This document shows positions 63,322 through 64,000 of a stretch of 64,000 bases of DNA, one piece after another. Origin of the DNA: Staphylospora marina. GTDB lineage: Bacteria; Bacillota; Bacilli; Thermoactinomycetales; Thermoactinomycetaceae. The position numbers and the translations under genes were made by a program. Positions within the stretch are counted from its first letter, which is position 1. Each line of letters opens with the position of its first letter. The notes beneath the pieces were generated by a model. That model saw only the letters and a list, made by a program, of their open reading frames with translations, was not told the DNA's origin and ran no database searches. The stretch is taken from contig NZ_CP034118.1 of NCBI RefSeq assembly GCF_003856495.1, positions 972,001-1,036,000 of the forward strand, read 5' to 3'.

Positions 63322-64000
63322 ATGCCTTTTTATCATCGCCTCGGTCAGATTCCACACAAGAGGCACATTCAATTCAGACAGCCGGATGGCAGCCTGTACC
63401 GGGAACAGGTGATGGGTACCAAAGGGTTTTCCGGAAATCAGTCGATTCTTTACCACATCCATCCGCCGACGCAGGTGAGTGAGGCGAAGTTGTTGCGGGA
63501 GTGGGCCGCTCCCGTCGAAGAGGAAGGAGCCAACCGCCACCGGCATTTCTTCACCTTTGATGCCGAACCGGGCGGAGATCCCGTGGACGGTCGGAAGCAT
63601 TGGCTGATCAACGACGATGTGGCCATTGCCACCTGCATGCCGACCGAACCGATGAATTATTTCTTCCGGAACAGTGACGGCGATGAAATCTTGTTCGTCC
63701 ATGAAGGGGAAGGCGTGCTGGAGACGATTTTCGGCGACATTCCGTATCGGCCCGGCGATTACTTGGTCATCCCGGTCGGCACCACGTACCGCCTGGAAAT
63801 GAAAAAGGGACCGACCCGCCTTTTGGTGATCGAGTCGACGGGTGAGATCACGACGCCGAGACGGTATCGCAATGAACACGGTCAATTGATGGAACACAGC
63901 CCGTTCTGTGAGCGGGACATGCGGCCTCCGGAAACGTTGAACCCCCGGAACGAATCGGGACGGTTCGAAGTCCGTGTCAAGGCGCGAAACCGGCTTCATT
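63322..64000 (+). CDS. hmgA: Homogentisate 1,2-dioxygenase-like protein (3' end outside window)
   Basis: The frame is open from ATG 63322 (SD GGAGGG) to the window edge, 226 residues so far. The N-terminus MPFYHRLGQIPHKRHIQFR and the segments QSILYHIHPPTQV, NYFFRNSDGDEILFVHEGEG and YRPGDYLVIPVGTTYRL match bacterial homogentisate dioxygenases, cupin enzymes that open the ring of homogentisate in tyrosine and phenylalanine breakdown. The iron ligands (two His and Glu) lie beyond this point, so activity cannot be judged here. Confidence 0.85.
   Translation, partial: MPFYHRLGQIPHKRHIQFRQPDGSLYREQVMGTKGFSGNQSILYHIHPPTQVSEAKLLREWAAPVEEEGANRHRHFFTFDAEPGGDPVDGRKHWLINDDVAIATCMPTEPMNYFFRNSDGDEILFVHEGEGVLETIFGDIPYRPGDYLVIPVGTTYRLEMKKGPTRLLVIESTGEITTPRRYRNEHGQLMEHSPFCERDMRPPETLNPRNESGRFEVRVKARNRLH

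Overview
The window looks like the chromosome of a moderately GC-rich, endospore-forming Firmicute. Gene content and order resemble Bacillus subtilis, but codon use is GC-rich, which suggests something like a member of the Thermoactinomycetaceae; the family is an inference. Sporulation genes (spoIIB, spoIVFA, spoIVFB, spo0B, spoVB, a SafA-like LysM protein and a CotS-family protein) are embedded among conserved housekeeping genes. I see no rRNA, tRNA, insertion sequence, prophage or CRISPR array.

Layout. 1-4330: the 3' end of murC, a SCO1-type lipoprotein, an unusual membrane protein with five tandem FAIM-like repeats, and a methyltransferase. 4535-17366: the classic block comC-spoIIB-maf-radC-mreBCD-minCD-spoIVFAB-rplU-prp-rpmA-spo0B-obg. 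17444-22000: HD, NUDIX and low-Mr phosphatase genes on the minus strand, then an ACT-domain protein with thrC and thrB. 22200-25600 (minus): a yjdF homologue with a long structured leader and its own promoter, an ABC-2 exporter pair and an SGNH hydrolase. 25761-31819 (plus): spore-coat-like genes, a two-gene glutamine-dependent NAD synthetase, yebC, a NUDIX-GNAT fusion and a DinB-like protein. 31868-35839 (minus): mntABCD-type metal uptake. 36228-42127: a small orphan gene, two EamA transporters, a methyltransferase, a polysaccharide deacetylase lipoprotein, a YitT protein and an SMR pair. 42246-57243: ruvCAB-DUF2905-queA-tgt-yajC-(yrzE, yrbG, spoVB)-comN-secD-secF-CDF-recJ-apt, again colinear with Bacillus but with ruvC added and SecD/SecF separate. 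57409-64000 is accessory: a GNAT, two tiny divergent genes around a repeat-rich promoter, a beta-helix/AAA ATPase fusion, two azoreductases, a zinc-ribbon protein, and the start of homogentisate dioxygenase.

How it fits together. The core blocks supply shape and division-site control (Mre, Min), mother-cell protease signalling (SpoIVFA/FB), phosphorelay (Spo0B), ribosome maturation (L21, Prp, L27, Obg), recombination (RuvCAB, RecJ), tRNA queuosine synthesis (QueA, Tgt) and protein export (YajC, SecD, SecF). The most unusual elements are the beta-helix/CbxX-type AAA protein (58776-61019), whose Walker B glutamate appears lost, and the tandem FAIM-like membrane protein (1625-3349). Others worth a look are the yjdF leader, which shows visible Shine-Dalgarno sequestration, the in-frame NUDIX-GNAT fusion, the split NAD synthetase and the palindromic operator of the second azoreductase.

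Starts were chosen by Shine-Dalgarno (SD) spacing and family alignment, so several differ from the longest open frame. All family calls are from reading the translated sequence, without database searches.
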